From: Guadua angustifolia
Lineage: Eukaryota > Streptophyta > Magnoliopsida > Poales > Poaceae
Direction: 5' to 3'
Assembly (NCBI GenBank): GCA_036346375.1
Contig: JAYEVE010000103.1
Location: 1-64,000, forward strand
Length of the DNA stretch: 64,000 bases
Positions 1 to 9,995 of the stretch are shown piece by piece. Positions within the stretch are counted from its first letter, which is position 1; each line of letters starts with the position of its first letter. A program made the position numbers and the translations under genes. The notes below the pieces were generated by a model. It had not been told where the DNA came from, did no database searches, and saw only the letters and a list, made by a program, of their open reading frames with translations.

Positions 1-470
1 TCCACTATTTAATTATCTCTAATTACGTTGTTTGCCTACAAAAGACAGAAATAATTGTTCACTAGCTCGATGCATGATCATCCATCCAAGTCCTTTCTGT
101 AGTTTGTTCTTGGGCTATTGTTTGGGACTTTGGGTGTATGCAATGTTGGAAATATGCATAATATTACATTTTATTTTGAGACAAATATAACAAGAGACTA
201 GATATATATAAATCAACAAGCAATATATTTTACTTTTAAATGCTCCAGAATTGAAAAAATAACATACTCGAATGATCACACAATTGACTTACATTTGGGA
301 TTGATGTTCGACAGGAAGCAACGCTGATGATGTGCTTTGAAGTAGTCAATGTAAAAGCAGTGGTCACGTGGATGCGCTGCCTCAAAACCTTATTGCTGCC
401 CTATGTGGAGTGATTTATGTAGCAGCTCATCCTCCATCTCGATGCACATCGATGAGGTTGGTCGGCGAGT
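1..470. other. AT-rich sequence without a recognisable gene
   Basis: Low-GC DNA with scattered stops in all frames. I see no coding segment, RNA gene or clear repeat up to about position 470, where one arm of a divergent inverted repeat begins. Confidence 0.5.
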
Positions 471-625
471 TTCAGCTACTCAACACCACAGTACAATAAT
501 CCAAAGAGGCGGAAGAATGGAGCACGATTCGATCCCTTCTTGTTTGGATGCCTCTAGTTTTATATATGCGCGTGCATCGATTACTCATTAATAATAGATA
601 ACATTATGTCAATTAAATACGATAA
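471..625 (+). repeat. Left arm of a divergent inverted repeat (partner 4256-4405)
   Basis: Read on the opposite strand, 4256-4405 matches this segment with substitutions and small indels over about 150 bp. The clearest core is a perfect 16-base match, 479-494 against the reverse complement of 4384-4399. Both arms continue into an AT-rich part resembling TATAATG/TGTCAATTA. Two copies of one repeat family in opposite orientation, or the ends of a 3.9-kb element, would both explain it. No target duplication was recognised. Confidence 0.5.
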
Positions 626-885
626 TTACTCACTAATAACCCATTTACATTATATCAATTAAGGCCTGCCGGTAGTCTTTCTAGCTCGCTCCTTCCTAAT
701 TTCGCTCGATTTCTTCTAATTCGATTTTCCGAGAAATCGGGTAGTTTTTGAAAGTGTTCGGTTAGTTAGTTGGCTACAGATTCTTGAAAGAGCGAGAAAA
801 AAGAGATAGAGAGGGATTCGATCATACCTTGACGCTCTCGGGGCACTCGAGCGGGGAAATTTGTCTCATGTGACCTTGGGTCGTA

Positions 886-1328
886 GGTAATTGCATGATT
901 GACACTCCAATTTGTGTGGTTCATAAAATTGATACGAATCGACGAATTCTTTGTCCTAGTGACACTTCTGGCATTTTTCAAAATTTCGGGATTTTTGAAA
1001 TGTTTTTCGCCTTTATAATACCCATTTACCTCTGCTTCCTTCCCCTAATAACACCCATCTCCCTTCCGCTTCCTCCCGTGCCTCATTCTCATGTGTCAAG
1101 CGGCGGGGAGGAAGAAGATGCAGAGCAGGAGTCTTCACGGAGCTCACGAGCGTTAACAAAGGGCACGGACCAGGACAAAATGGTAAACTTACCCACCAAG
1201 CAATGCTAAAAACATTTGGAAAAAAGAAAAAAGTGAAAAATGCTGGGAGTGTCATCGGGCAAAAAATTCGTCAATCAAATATCAATTTATGAACCGCACT
1301 TAATTGGAGTGTCAATTTATGAATTGCC
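886..1328. mobile_element. Small non-autonomous terminal-inverted-repeat element
   Basis: About 95 bp at the left edge (from GGTAATTGCATGATTGACAC) is repeated in inverted orientation at the right edge (ending GAATTGCC). Conserved blocks include TTGACACTCCAATT, GTGCGGTTCATAAATTGAT (GTGTGGTTCATAAAATTGAT on the left), GACGAATT and GGCATTTTTCA. The 240-bp interior is richer in GC and has no convincing protein. Long inverted ends and a short unrelated interior fit a Mutator-like or fold-back element. The flanking 9-10 bases do not give an obvious target duplication, so exact ends are approximate. Confidence 0.65.
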
Positions 1329-1474
1329 AGCAGAATTCAAGGTCACACTGCACATTCTCCCTAGTTAACTATCCCCAAATCGTTGCTTCAGGGTGGTGGG
1401 CCCGGGCTAAAGAAGGTGTGAGATCATGTGATGAAAAATTGGTTGAATGGTGAAATTAGCATTGTAAAGTGACG

Positions 1475-1479
1475 TTAGT
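1475..1479. repeat. Target-site duplication TTAGT, left copy
   Basis: TTAGT directly precedes the TATAGC start of the solo LTR and recurs at 3269-3273 directly after its GCTACA end. Confidence 0.75.
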
Positions 1480-1841
1480 TATAGCATGTGTGGTGCTTGT
1501 GCATGTGCTATGGTGATATGTTTATTATGCTGGCAATAGCATAATGGTTTTGCTTAATGCAATGCACTCGTGCGAGTGGTTGCATGGATTAATCTTGAGT
1601 CAAGTCGTGGACTTGTGCTCGGACGCGTTGTTTGTTACTTCATGTGCGGTGTTGCTCGAGGCTGACGTGGTCGATGGACGGGACGAACTAGGTTCATGGA
1701 GGAACTAAGGTTCGAGACTAGGTTCGGGAGGAATCGAGGTCTTGGTGGTCATGTCATGTCATGCGGGCGCTCGACTAGAAAACATGCATATGAAGGCCGT
1801 TAGTCACGCGTATGCAAAGAATTGAACGATCATGCATGCAA

Positions 1842-2027
1842 AGTTTTGATTTTGGCCATGTTATGCCAAGGTGAGATAGATACACTGAACTCTTTCCATG
1901 TTGGAAGTGGAGTTGTATTCAATCTCTCCGCTCTTGCATGCGTGCAAGAGTTGTTTTTGGTCATGTTAGGCCAATTTAAGATAGATCTGAACTCTTTTCA
2001 TGTTGGAAGTGGAGTTGTATTCAATCT
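1842..2027 (+). repeat. Two-copy tandem duplication inside the solo LTR
   Basis: The blocks at about 1842-1928 and 1949-2027 share GGCCATGTTA, a GATAGAT stretch, and TTGGAAGTGGAGTTGTATTC followed by AATCTC. The copies differ by small indels. No coding role is apparent. Confidence 0.65.
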
Positions 2028-2397
2028 CGTATGTGTGTTTCACATGTAAATAGGGGAGGTGTCCCCTATTTATTCTTGAGCCAGTATTAGGTTTGTACTC
2101 TTGTGTAGAAGACTTTAGACAAAAGAAATAAAGATCAATCTAGCAATCCAAGTATCTCTGTGTGGATGAGTTTTCTTTCGTGAGTTTTGTCAGCCGACAA
2201 AGTGAAGAAAACAAATCAAGATTGATCGTGCATGCATCACGTCAACTAGAAGATAGATGATGATATGGACATGATCTTGCTTCTGGTGATTAGAAGATTG
2301 ATCCGTGGCAACTGAAGCCCTCTCTGGTGTTTGGTCCGTCACAGCCTTGAAGGTGAAATTTGGTTTTCTCGTCATTAGATGCATTAGTCTAAATTGC

Positions 2398-2935
2398 GAA
2401 GGTAATATCTCTTGATCCGTACATCCGATTGGATTGATTCTTGTTGGATTTGATTCATAATTGAATCTAGTTTCTACAGTTAAAATTTCATATCAATCCA
2501 ACGGTTAGATCTTTGGTAATTAGTGGTCGCCCAGATTACTAACCTGGTCACCAAACAGTAGATCGCTAATTGGTTTAGTCATCTTGCGAAGAATATAACT
2601 TTAGATCCGTAGCTCCGATCGATCTGATTCTTTTTTTGTTCACTTAGGAATTGAGTCGACTTTCTACATTTAAAATTTCACATCAATCCAACGGTTAGAT
2701 GTTTCGGAATTACTGCTCGCCCAGATTGATGTCCTGCTCGCCCGACTGCTCGCGTGGTCGCCTAGATTCAGTCATATTGCAAAGGACATAACTTTAGATC
2801 CGTATATCCGATTGACCTGATTCTTTCTGTGTTAGTTGCGGAATTGAGTCTAGTTTCTACAGTTAAAATTTGACATCAATCCAACGGCTGGATTATCCGT
2901 AATTACTATTTTAGTAGATATGTATCGGTCTGCTC
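2398..2935 (+). repeat. Three tandem copies of a 190-bp module in the solo LTR
   Basis: Copies begin near 2398, 2587 and 2782. Each runs through 'GATCCGTANNTCCGAT', a GATTCTT stretch, 'GANTCTAGTTTCTACAGTTA' and 'CATCAATCCAACGG', then a linker of GTCGCCCA/GCTCGCCC words. The third copy loses its end. This is LTR-internal expansion rather than a gene. Confidence 0.7.
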
Positions 2936-3185
2936 GCCCAGACTGCGCGCGTGGTCGCCCAACAGTGCGCGTGGTCGCCCAACCTGCTCGCCTGCTCTCC
3001 CAAGTACCCAAACTGGTCGCCCAGGTGTCCTACTGCTCGCCCAGGTGATTTCTTTGATCGCCTAGTGTCCCTGCTTGTGCATCGACCGGTCTCTTGGTCT
3101 CCCAAGCTGTGAGGTGGTCTCCCAACCGTGACTGGTCTTCCAACCGTAAACTGGTCTTCTAACCCGTAAACTGGTCTTCAAGTAA
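2930..3185 (+). repeat. Degenerate GTCGCCCA / GGTCTTCCAA minisatellite
   Basis: At least a dozen short words of the type CTGCTCGCCCA, GTGGTCGCCCAAC and CTGGTCTTCCAACCGTAAA follow each other, drifting from a GCCCA core to a CTTCCAA core towards the right. The array ends about 80 bp before the LTR terminus. Confidence 0.65.
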
Positions 3186-3268
3186 TTTGAGTTTAAATTG
3201 GAGGTGTTTAAAAGATCGAAAATTTGATTTTAGCTTCGCGCAATCATTCACCCCCTTTAATTGCTACA

Positions 3269-3273
3269 TTAGT
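3269..3273. repeat. Target-site duplication TTAGT, right copy
   Basis: Matches 1475-1479 and sits immediately after the LTR end GCTACA. Confidence 0.75.
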
Positions 3274-3285
3274 ATATTTTGATCC

Positions 3286-3485
3286 TCTGTGGCGCTACAC
3301 ACCGCATTTAGTGAGGACACCTCCGTCAAGTTCTGGTTGTGTGGGCGACGAGGAACTATAGGTGTGGATCCTTCACTTTCGAGCTGCGACGCCGACGGCG
3401 GAGGGAGGAAGCGGTACGTGCTAGGCTTCACCGACCACCTCGAGAACAAGTGCCTCATCTTGGAAAGTAACCAACAACTCACAAC
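3286..3485 (+). other. GC-rich, possibly exon-derived fragment
   Basis: About 200 bp of GC-rich sequence stands out from AT-rich flanks and is open on the plus strand. The translation contains RKRYVLGFTDHLENK and ends at a possible splice donor (GAAAGTAACC near 3465). I do not recognise a family. It may be an old gene fragment; the minus strand is also open, so even the coding strand is uncertain. Confidence 0.25.
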
Positions 3486-3499
3486 TGTCTGTTCGTTGC

Positions 3500-4122
3500 T
3501 CTAAAAATTTGCTTCGGTTTTGCCAGATTGATGTGATATTAGCTTGTTTTCAGTGTGTATGCATATCCACAGGTGTTTTGCACATGTTGTGAAATTACAA
3601 GTTTTCTCTCAAATATGAGGTTCAAACTAGATGAAGAATATTATGATAGTCCGATTGATCCAAAAACTGAATTAATCGAACTAAAATATTTCGGTTAATT
3701 TGGTTTGATTTTTTATTTTGGGCTAAACTCAGTGGTCACTTTTGCAGAAACCGAATTATTTTATAAGCTGAACCAAATTTACCAAAAAAAAAACCAAATG
3801 GCCACCCCTACAAGTGGCAAGACAGACTTTCGGAGGAGACATCCATTGAAAATTGGCCCATTAGTTAGCTTATTTTGTTTTATTTCTTCAAAGCATTGTG
3901 TAGTATAATATTACCTAGCCAAGTGAAGAAAAAACAATTTATAAGATAGAGTTCTTGCCATTTCTTGAAATAATTTGACACATGGCATCGGGATGGCATG
4001 ACGTGGTGCACACGTGCGTGTATTCGCGTACTTAATTGGCATGACAAATCGCGTGACTTGTGATTCCTGTCACATTGAATCCACCTTTTATTTTGTGAAT
4101 CATGAAATTATCTATCTATTCA
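3500..4122. other. Intergenic AT-rich sequence
   Basis: No gene, RNA or ordered repeat recognised. Short A- and T-runs occur, and there is a purine-rich patch near 3785-3800. Confidence 0.4.
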
Positions 4123-4300
4123 TTCTATTTAAATGCGACTTAAATGCTTGTTTCAATTCAGTTTAATCTATATAATGATGTCAATTACTAGTGAGTAATT
4201 ATCACGCGCGTTCTATTTAAATGTGATTTAAACGCATGTTTCAGTCTTGTTTTGGTTTGATCGATATAATGCTGTCACCTACTAGTCATCAATTATCATG
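4123..4300. repeat. Two-copy 88-bp tandem duplication
   Basis: TTCTATTTAAATGNGANTTA begins at 4123 and again at 4211. Both copies continue with GTTTCA, a GTTT(A/G)ATCNATATAATG block and AATTATCA. The second copy runs into the inverted arm at 4256-4405. Confidence 0.65.
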
Positions 4301-4405
4301 CATCCATATAAGATCCTAGAGATGTCCAGGCCAATACACATCGAATTTCTCTTCCATTCTTCCTCCTCATATCTGGATACTTTGTACTGTGGTGTTGAGC
4401 AACTA
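4256..4405 (-). repeat. Right arm of the divergent inverted repeat (partner 471-625)
   Basis: In reverse complement this aligns with 471-625; GTACTGTGGTGTTGAG (4384-4399) is the perfect core. The sequence continues as an ORF fragment on the minus strand to 4514 that has no recognisable family. Confidence 0.5.
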
Positions 4406-4514
4406 AAATGCGTCGATCTTTCTCCTCAGAGTGCACCAAGAAGGAGGGTGAGTGGTATCTCCAAGCCGTCGCCATAGAGATTACGGGCGGCAATAGGGTT
4501 TCTTGGTAGTGCAT

Positions 4515-5210
4515 CCGCGTGACCGCTTAGCCTCTTCCTCGACGTCGACTACTTCCACAACTACGTCTGTATTGCTTCCTATTCTTCATCAAACCCAATT
4601 GTAAGTTGTTCATGTGCCCGATCGACCTATTATTATCATTTCTTGAGAATATTTCGAAGTACAATATGTTATCTGTTGCTTTATGTATCTATAATGTTTT
4701 GAAATATTTGCCTCATGATAAAATCCAAAACTAAAATGTTGCGCATGTTTCCAACAACATCAATAAGAGATTCAGAATACACGGAAAAGATGAGCTGTCC
4801 GCTTCACACTCCACTGCAGGCCCAAAAAATAAGTAGGCTTGTTGTGTATTGGTGCAAACCGAGTGGATAATTTTCGTCGGTTCAACTGATTGAAGGTTTT
4901 CAGAGAGAATAGGAAGCTATGAATGGATATCAAGTACTGTTCACATCCTACTCCGAGTCTAACAAGACAATACGGAATAAGATACAGGATAAGCGATGTC
5001 CATCGGTATCCTCTTCTATTGCACCAATAGCCAACAGTGTAGTACTTTTTTTATTAAAGAAAGAAAACTGAAGCAGTTCTGATGTTTTCATTGAAGCAGG
5101 AGGTAGTCAATTTACTGCAGGGTACCTTGCCTTAGCACGATGGGGAGGGAGGGGAGTTCGAAGCAAGGAATACTAGATAGAGAGGCACGCGATGCTGTGT
5201 CCGGTAAAAA
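4515..5210. other. Intergenic sequence, nothing recognised
   Basis: Mixed-composition DNA with short open frames only. No splice-consistent exons, repeats or element ends were found. Confidence 0.35.
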
Positions 5211-5213
5211 ATT

Positions 5214-7560
5214 TTGATCCGAATTTTTTCTGTAAAAAATGCAATTTTGTTTTTCTCTACAGTGTTTTTTTTAAATTGGCTGGAGAAAACTGGCACTCAT
5301 GTCGAATTTCGGAACTACAAGGTCTTTTTGCAAAATAACTGGTGGAAGAACTTGTTCGCGATTTTGGAATCTTTTGGGTCGAATTTACGGAATTAAGGGG
5401 TTTTTTTGTAAAATAGCCGGTGAAAGAATCTGTTAGCAATTTTAGAATTTTTAGGGTCTATTTTGCAAAATAACCTATGGAAGGATCTGTTCATAATTTT
5501 GGAATTTTCGGAGGACTCTACCGCAAAAAAATGTACTTAGATAGCTTGCATGCTCTCCAAAACTTACAGGCATAAGGTATACTAGAATGTTTTTCACGAC
5601 GTCACACACCGCACGCGTTCTTTTTTCGTAGAAAAATTTCTGGAAAACCAAGGTGGGAAAATAGTCTAAAGGAAAAAGGGCGAAAAATTATCAGAGATGA
5701 CAACCTTCTTTTGTCGAGCCTAACACTCTACGCGTTCGCCGAGTAATAATTTAACAATCTATACGTTCAACCGTCAATAATACATGCTTTGAAAAATACT
5801 ATAGATCGAATTGCAAAAAAAAAAAACAATAAAGATACAACCGTACATATATTTCTCACTCTGGAAAATAGCGAAACCGAGTTCTGGAAAAATAGAGAGA
5901 TAGAGTTGTAGAAATATAATCTATACGTTCAACCGTCAATAATACATGCTTCAAAAAATACTATAGATCAAATTGAAAAATAACTATAAAGATACAACCG
6001 TACACATATTTCTCACTCCGAAAAATAGTAGAAACCGAGTTAGGGGGGGAATAGAGAGATAGAGTTGTAGAAATATCTCATTCGACGAATTATTTGGAAA
6101 ATATTGGAGATCGAGCTAGAAAACCAAGGTGGGAAAATAGTCTATCGGAAAAAGGGCGCAAAATTATTAGAGATGACAACGTTCTTTTATCGAGTCTAAC
6201 ATTCTACGCGTTCACCGAGTAATAATTTAACACTCTATACATTCAACCGTCAATAATACATGCTTCGAAAAATACTATAGATCGAATTGCAAAAAAAACC
6301 ATAAAGATACAACCGTATACATATTTTTCACTCCGGAAAATAACAGAAACCGAGTTAGGAGGGGGGGGGAATAGAGAGATAGAATTGTAGAAATATCTGT
6401 TTCGACGAATTATTTGAGAAATATTGGAGGCTGAGCTGGGAAAATAGTCTAGAGGAAAAGACCGAGCCGGGAAAATAGTCTAGAGGAAAAAGGGCGAAAA
6501 ATTATTAGAGATGACAACTTTTTTTGTCGAGCCTAACACTCTACGTGTTCACCGAGTAATAAACATGTTTAAAAAAATATCAGAGATCAAGATGGAAAAT
6601 CGAGATGGGAAAAAAGTCTAGAGATAGAGCTGCACACATATCGCGATTTGAATTTAACGGGTGCTTTTTTAGAGCTGCACACATATTTCTGGTGACGAAA
6701 ACATTTTTTTCCGGAAAAACGGAGAAAGGACCTAGACGTAAGAAGCAAGGGCATGTTTGTAACGTTTTTGGACTTGTCCGCTATCTTGAAAAATTAGAAA
6801 AGGGCTTGTTCGCGATTTGAATTTAACGAGAGTTTTTTTGTAAAATAGCACATGAGGGATCCAAACACGATTAACGGAAAAAATCTGCCTTACAAAAAAT
6901 GCAAAGGACCTATTCATAATTTGTAGAGGCGTATCCGTAATTCGAAGAAATGGAGGGGGTTTTTCGCAAAATGGCATACGGCGACACGTGGCTAGTCTCT
7001 CCTTGCGGCAATTCCATCCGGTATAATAAAGGTAGGATATTATTAACGTCAACTTAATTCAAATTAGTATGAAATCACTATTTTCTTAACTTATATTTGT
7101 TTACCTGTCTACCGCTGATTTTTTTTTCATACTGTGTGTCGATAAAATAGCTAGGTTATGATCGCCGAAATGGGCATCGACTTTGCGATATATTTCAGCT
7201 ACTAGGAATATTTTTGCGGCGTGACACGCTGCGCGCGCTGTTCTTTTTTTCAGAAACAATTTCGTTTTTTTTCGGCGGTGCTTTTTTTTAAAAACGTGAA
7301 GAAAACGCGTGAAACTGTTGAAAGAATACAAACGTAATTACGCTCTTTTTTTCATTTATCTGAGTCTTCTCATGAAGGATCTGCGATGTGTTAAATTGAA
7401 AGGTCCTTTTTGTGAAAAACACTTGGAATGATCTAAACGTAATTACACATCTTGTTGGTATTTATTTAGGATCCTTTCACGAAAGGTTCGCGATTTTTCT
7501 TAACTAAAAGGTTCTTTTTGTAAAAAACCGCTAAAAAGATCTAAACGTAATTACTATTTT
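5214..7560. repeat. Cluster of degenerate interspersed and tandem modules
   Basis: Three kinds of module recur. (1) A roughly 75-bp unit around 5260-5520, each with 'TTTTGNAAAATANC' followed by 'GGAAGAATCTGTT' and a GGAATTTT stretch; a variant recurs near 6835-6980. (2) A longer unit starting AAGGTGGGAAAATAGTCTA, with GAGATGACAAC, a TCGAGCCTAACA block, CAACCGTCAATAATACATGC and a final GATAGAGTTGTAGAAATAT, at 5650-5920, 6125-6400 and, truncated, 5919-6085 and 6465-6560. (3) A unit ending GATCTAAACGTAATTAC at 7400-7447 and 7505-7553. No protein is encoded. The arrangement suggests a decayed non-autonomous element; family unknown. Confidence 0.55.
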
Positions 7561-8007
7561 TTTTTTCTAAGAGGCATTCGCGGAGGAAGGACACGTGGAC
7601 TCGGTCACTGGCTAGGAACTCTTCCAACTTTAGGATATTTATGATGTGGTGTTACTTTAATCATGTCGTGTACTAGCTAGCTAGGTATCTTGCATACCTA
7701 TATACAGAAGCTATAATAGGGTACCGTGATTTTAAGGATAAGAATTTAAACTAAATTCATGTATATTTTAAAAAAAATCTTAGTTTTAAAGGATACGTTC
7801 ATCTTTAACAATTCAAATGAAATACATAACTTTGAAAACTATACTCAAATTTAAATATTTTGAATCGGCACATACCTACAAACAAACTACCATAAAAAAA
7901 GGCAACTCTACTTTGAATTTTAGTTCAAACTTATTTGAACTAGTTAAACTTAATATATAAAAATTTCAATTTTTTGCACGTGATACATAGGAAAGGCACT
8001 GTGGTGA
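7561..8007. other. AT-rich spacer
   Basis: Very AT-rich sequence without an open frame of note or a recognised repeat. Confidence 0.35.
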
Positions 8008-8042
<35 letters not shown>

Positions 8043-8057
8043 TGATGATGATGATGA
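8008..8057 (+). repeat. (AAT)n-(ATG)n compound microsatellite
   Basis: About ten AAT/ATA triplets (8009-8040) pass directly into six GAT/ATG triplets (8041-8057). Confidence 0.95.
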
Positions 8058-8215
8058 TTGTTATGTATGCCATGGATCGCAAAATGAGGCCTGTCTGCTG
8101 CTTATGTGTCTTGGCCCATCACCGCAAAGGAATGTAATAAAGCAAGAGTACTAAAAGAGCTAGCCCTTGATGGGTGCTTCGCTACAGATGAAGACGAGAT
8201 GCACAAGCAGACCTG

Positions 8216-8595
8216 AGAGGTGAGCTTCTATAATCATGTAAAATTTGAAGATGAAACTAAATCGCATTTGAAAGATATGAAAAGACAAATTCAGCATAAA
8301 TAGTAATTTTTCACTGTTTAGCTCTATTCATTTTGCTGTTTGTCTTTTCATATCTTTCAATCTGATGATTTCATCTTCAATTACAGAGATGTAAACTCAC
8401 CTCTATATAGTATTTTTGAGAATTTTTCAAAACTTTTATGGGTAACCATCCTTATCGTGAAAACTCCGTGAAAACCACCGTAAAAGTTTTGAAAAATTCT
8501 CAAAATATTACCATATGTAGGGAGGTGAGTTTCTACAATCCTGCAAAATTTAAAGATGAAACTCAATCATATTTGAAAGATATGAAAAAGAAAAA
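8216..8595. repeat. Multi-arm hairpin cluster
   Basis: Three copies of a 75-bp arm (beginning GAGGTGAGNTT, including GAAGATGAAA and TTGAAAGATATGAAAA) lie at about 8219-8292 (+), 8332-8403 (inverted) and 8522-8595 (+). Between the second and third copies is another palindrome, 8412-8440 against 8480-8508, with the perfect core AAAGTTTTGAAAAATTCTCAAAA and its complement. The first two copies can pair as one hairpin and the last two as a larger one enclosing the small palindrome. No protein product is apparent. A fold-back MITE or hairpin small-RNA source is possible. Confidence 0.75.
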
Positions 8596-8599
8596 TTCA

Positions 8600-9366
8600 G
8601 TTAGTAGACTTTGTGATCCTCCGCTGCCTAGTAAATAGCACAAGAATAGGCTAGAAGCAAGGAATCCTTGCCTTGCTACTCCAAACCCCTTCAGCTAGTA
8701 TAGTTGGTTATAATATCAGGCCTTCAAAATATGTTGAGTGAAGGCCTGTAAGGCATTAAGGTATTTTAAGGTAATCTCTCTTTGTTCTAAGACGCTCGGG
8801 GTTCCCGAATGGGAAAGCCATATGTAAATTATTTTGTGGATTGAAGTTGTTTTTCTGTAATTCTTGGGCTTTCAATATTGGTTATTCTAGTTTTATGGTA
8901 TCACTTTTGTGCTATGGACCTTAAAGGAGTATATCACTCTAGTGGTTCTTGTCTGGCCATTGTGTTGTAAAAAACATGCATCTAGAGGTAAGTGTTCCCT
9001 TCGGGTAGAACTGCCTGAGGAGACGATAAAAGTATACCATAAGACTCTAATACAAATGATTTAATGGCTGATAAGACAGATTAGCAACTTCACAAGCAAA
9101 GTAATGAGAAGTATGGTGAGTATTGAGTAGGACTTTACAAGATTGTTGAACTCAAAGCAAGGCAGATTGTTGGTCTCGCCAACCACTAAAAGATCCTGGA
9201 CGTAACTAAAATTAATAAACTCTACTGTTCCATACTATTTAATACTGTTTAATACTATTCTTCACTATTCCAAGAAGTATATCTGAAGGTAGTAATATTA
9301 TTATTTAAGCTCTGTTCAGTACTATTTGTTACTATTCAAATAAGATATTAGTGAAATATCTGTGCT
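8600..9366 (+). other. Untranslated leader-like stretch upstream of the Met-tRNA PBS
   Basis: About 770 bp with only short open frames and several ATGs. Composition and position before the PBS at 9493 resemble a pararetroviral leader or an LTR/leader, but no LTR partner or terminal TG...CA could be found. Nothing here is a confident gene. Confidence 0.3.
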
Positions 9367-9369
9367 GAT

Positions 9370-9490
9370 ATAGTTTGGAATATAGTTAACTTTGTGATCT
9401 ATAAATATATATATAGTTTGGAATATAGTTAACTTTGTGATCTATAAATATATATATAGTTTGGAATATAGTTAACTTTGTGATATATAA
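9370..9490 (+). repeat. Three-copy 43-bp tandem repeat with TATAAATA cores
   Basis: ATAGTTTGGAATATAGTTAA begins at 9370, 9413 and 9456, with an exact 43-bp period; each unit continues ...CTTTGTGATCTATAAATATATAT. The first two junctions are TA dinucleotide runs. The third unit ends three bases before the primer-binding site. The TATAAATA core looks like a TATA box repeated, but whether it drives transcription is unknown. Confidence 0.9.
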
Positions 9491-9492
9491 AT

Positions 9493-9504
9493 TGGTATCA
9501 GAGC
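9493..9504 (+). promoter_or_regulatory. Primer-binding site for initiator Met-tRNA
   Basis: TGGTATCAGAGC is the standard complement of the plant initiator tRNA-Met 3' end, used by Copia elements, many Gypsy elements and Caulimoviridae. An ATG follows only four bases later. Confidence 0.85.
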
Positions 9505-9508
9505 TAAG

Positions 9509-9995
9509 ATGTTTGTCATCATTGAAAAACTAAAGTATCTAAACTTAGAAGTCAATACTGGTAAGGTTATAAAATCCAAAGACAACGACGATATTAGGTG
9601 TCATTTGAATAATTATGAAGAACATAGCTGGCATACTTCTCAAAGTCAGTTAAATCTAATTGTTGACTTGCTATATAATTTCTATATAACCTGGGGTAAG
9701 AGGCAAGACTATTTGGAATCAAAGTTTGAAAGGACAGTAAAAGATTGTAAGCATTTATCAGAGTAAAATTTAGTAATAACTGATAATTTATCTTTACTAC
9801 TGCAGTTGCTTAAAGAAGTAAAAGGTGAGATTGCGAAGATAAATCAAAATATTGACTACACCAAAGGTGAGATTGGTCTGATATACAAAAAAATTTGAAG
9901 AATCAGAACATATAGAATCCATTCTAAACAAAAGGGAGTTTTTAAACTTCATACAGAAAACTAAGGATTTAAAGCAAAGAACTTTCCAAATCAAC
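9509..9995 (+). pseudogene. Broken small first ORF, endogenous pararetrovirus-like
   Basis: An open frame of 85 codons starts four bases after the PBS. It is cut by a TAA at 9764-9766 where the same frame continues openly for about 40 more codons, then by a one-base frame change within the A-run near 9886-9892, after which another 35 or so codons are open to about 9995. The predicted product is lysine- and glutamate-rich with leucine/isoleucine heptads in its second half, so it may form a coiled coil. It lacks the features of a Copia or Gypsy gag (no zinc knuckle). A short coiled-coil ORF directly after a Met-tRNA PBS is how tungrovirus/badnavirus-type genomes begin. I infer an endogenous pararetroviral fragment, but no RT, movement or coat domain follows, so a different reverse-transcribing element is possible. 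Confidence 0.35.

Larger units (their letters stand above)
1480..3268 (+). mobile_element. Solo LTR, Copia SIRE/Maximus-like
   Basis: A 1,789-bp segment begins TATAGC and ends GCTACA, near-perfect inverted termini in which the expected TG has become TA. TTAGT flanks both sides. The 3' end carries the block TTCACCCCCTTTAATTGCTACA-like, typical of the 3' end of SIRE/Maximus-type LTRs of grasses. There is no primer-binding site, polypurine tract or coding region beside it, so it is best read as a solo LTR left by LTR-LTR recombination. Inside are a tandem duplication (1842-2027), an AATAAA-like motif near 2129, three copies of a 190-bp module and a short GTCGCCCA-type minisatellite. Confidence 0.8.

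Noticed and set aside
766..1255. Short open frames on both strands
   Set aside because: They fall within or across the inverted-repeat element and match no protein pattern.
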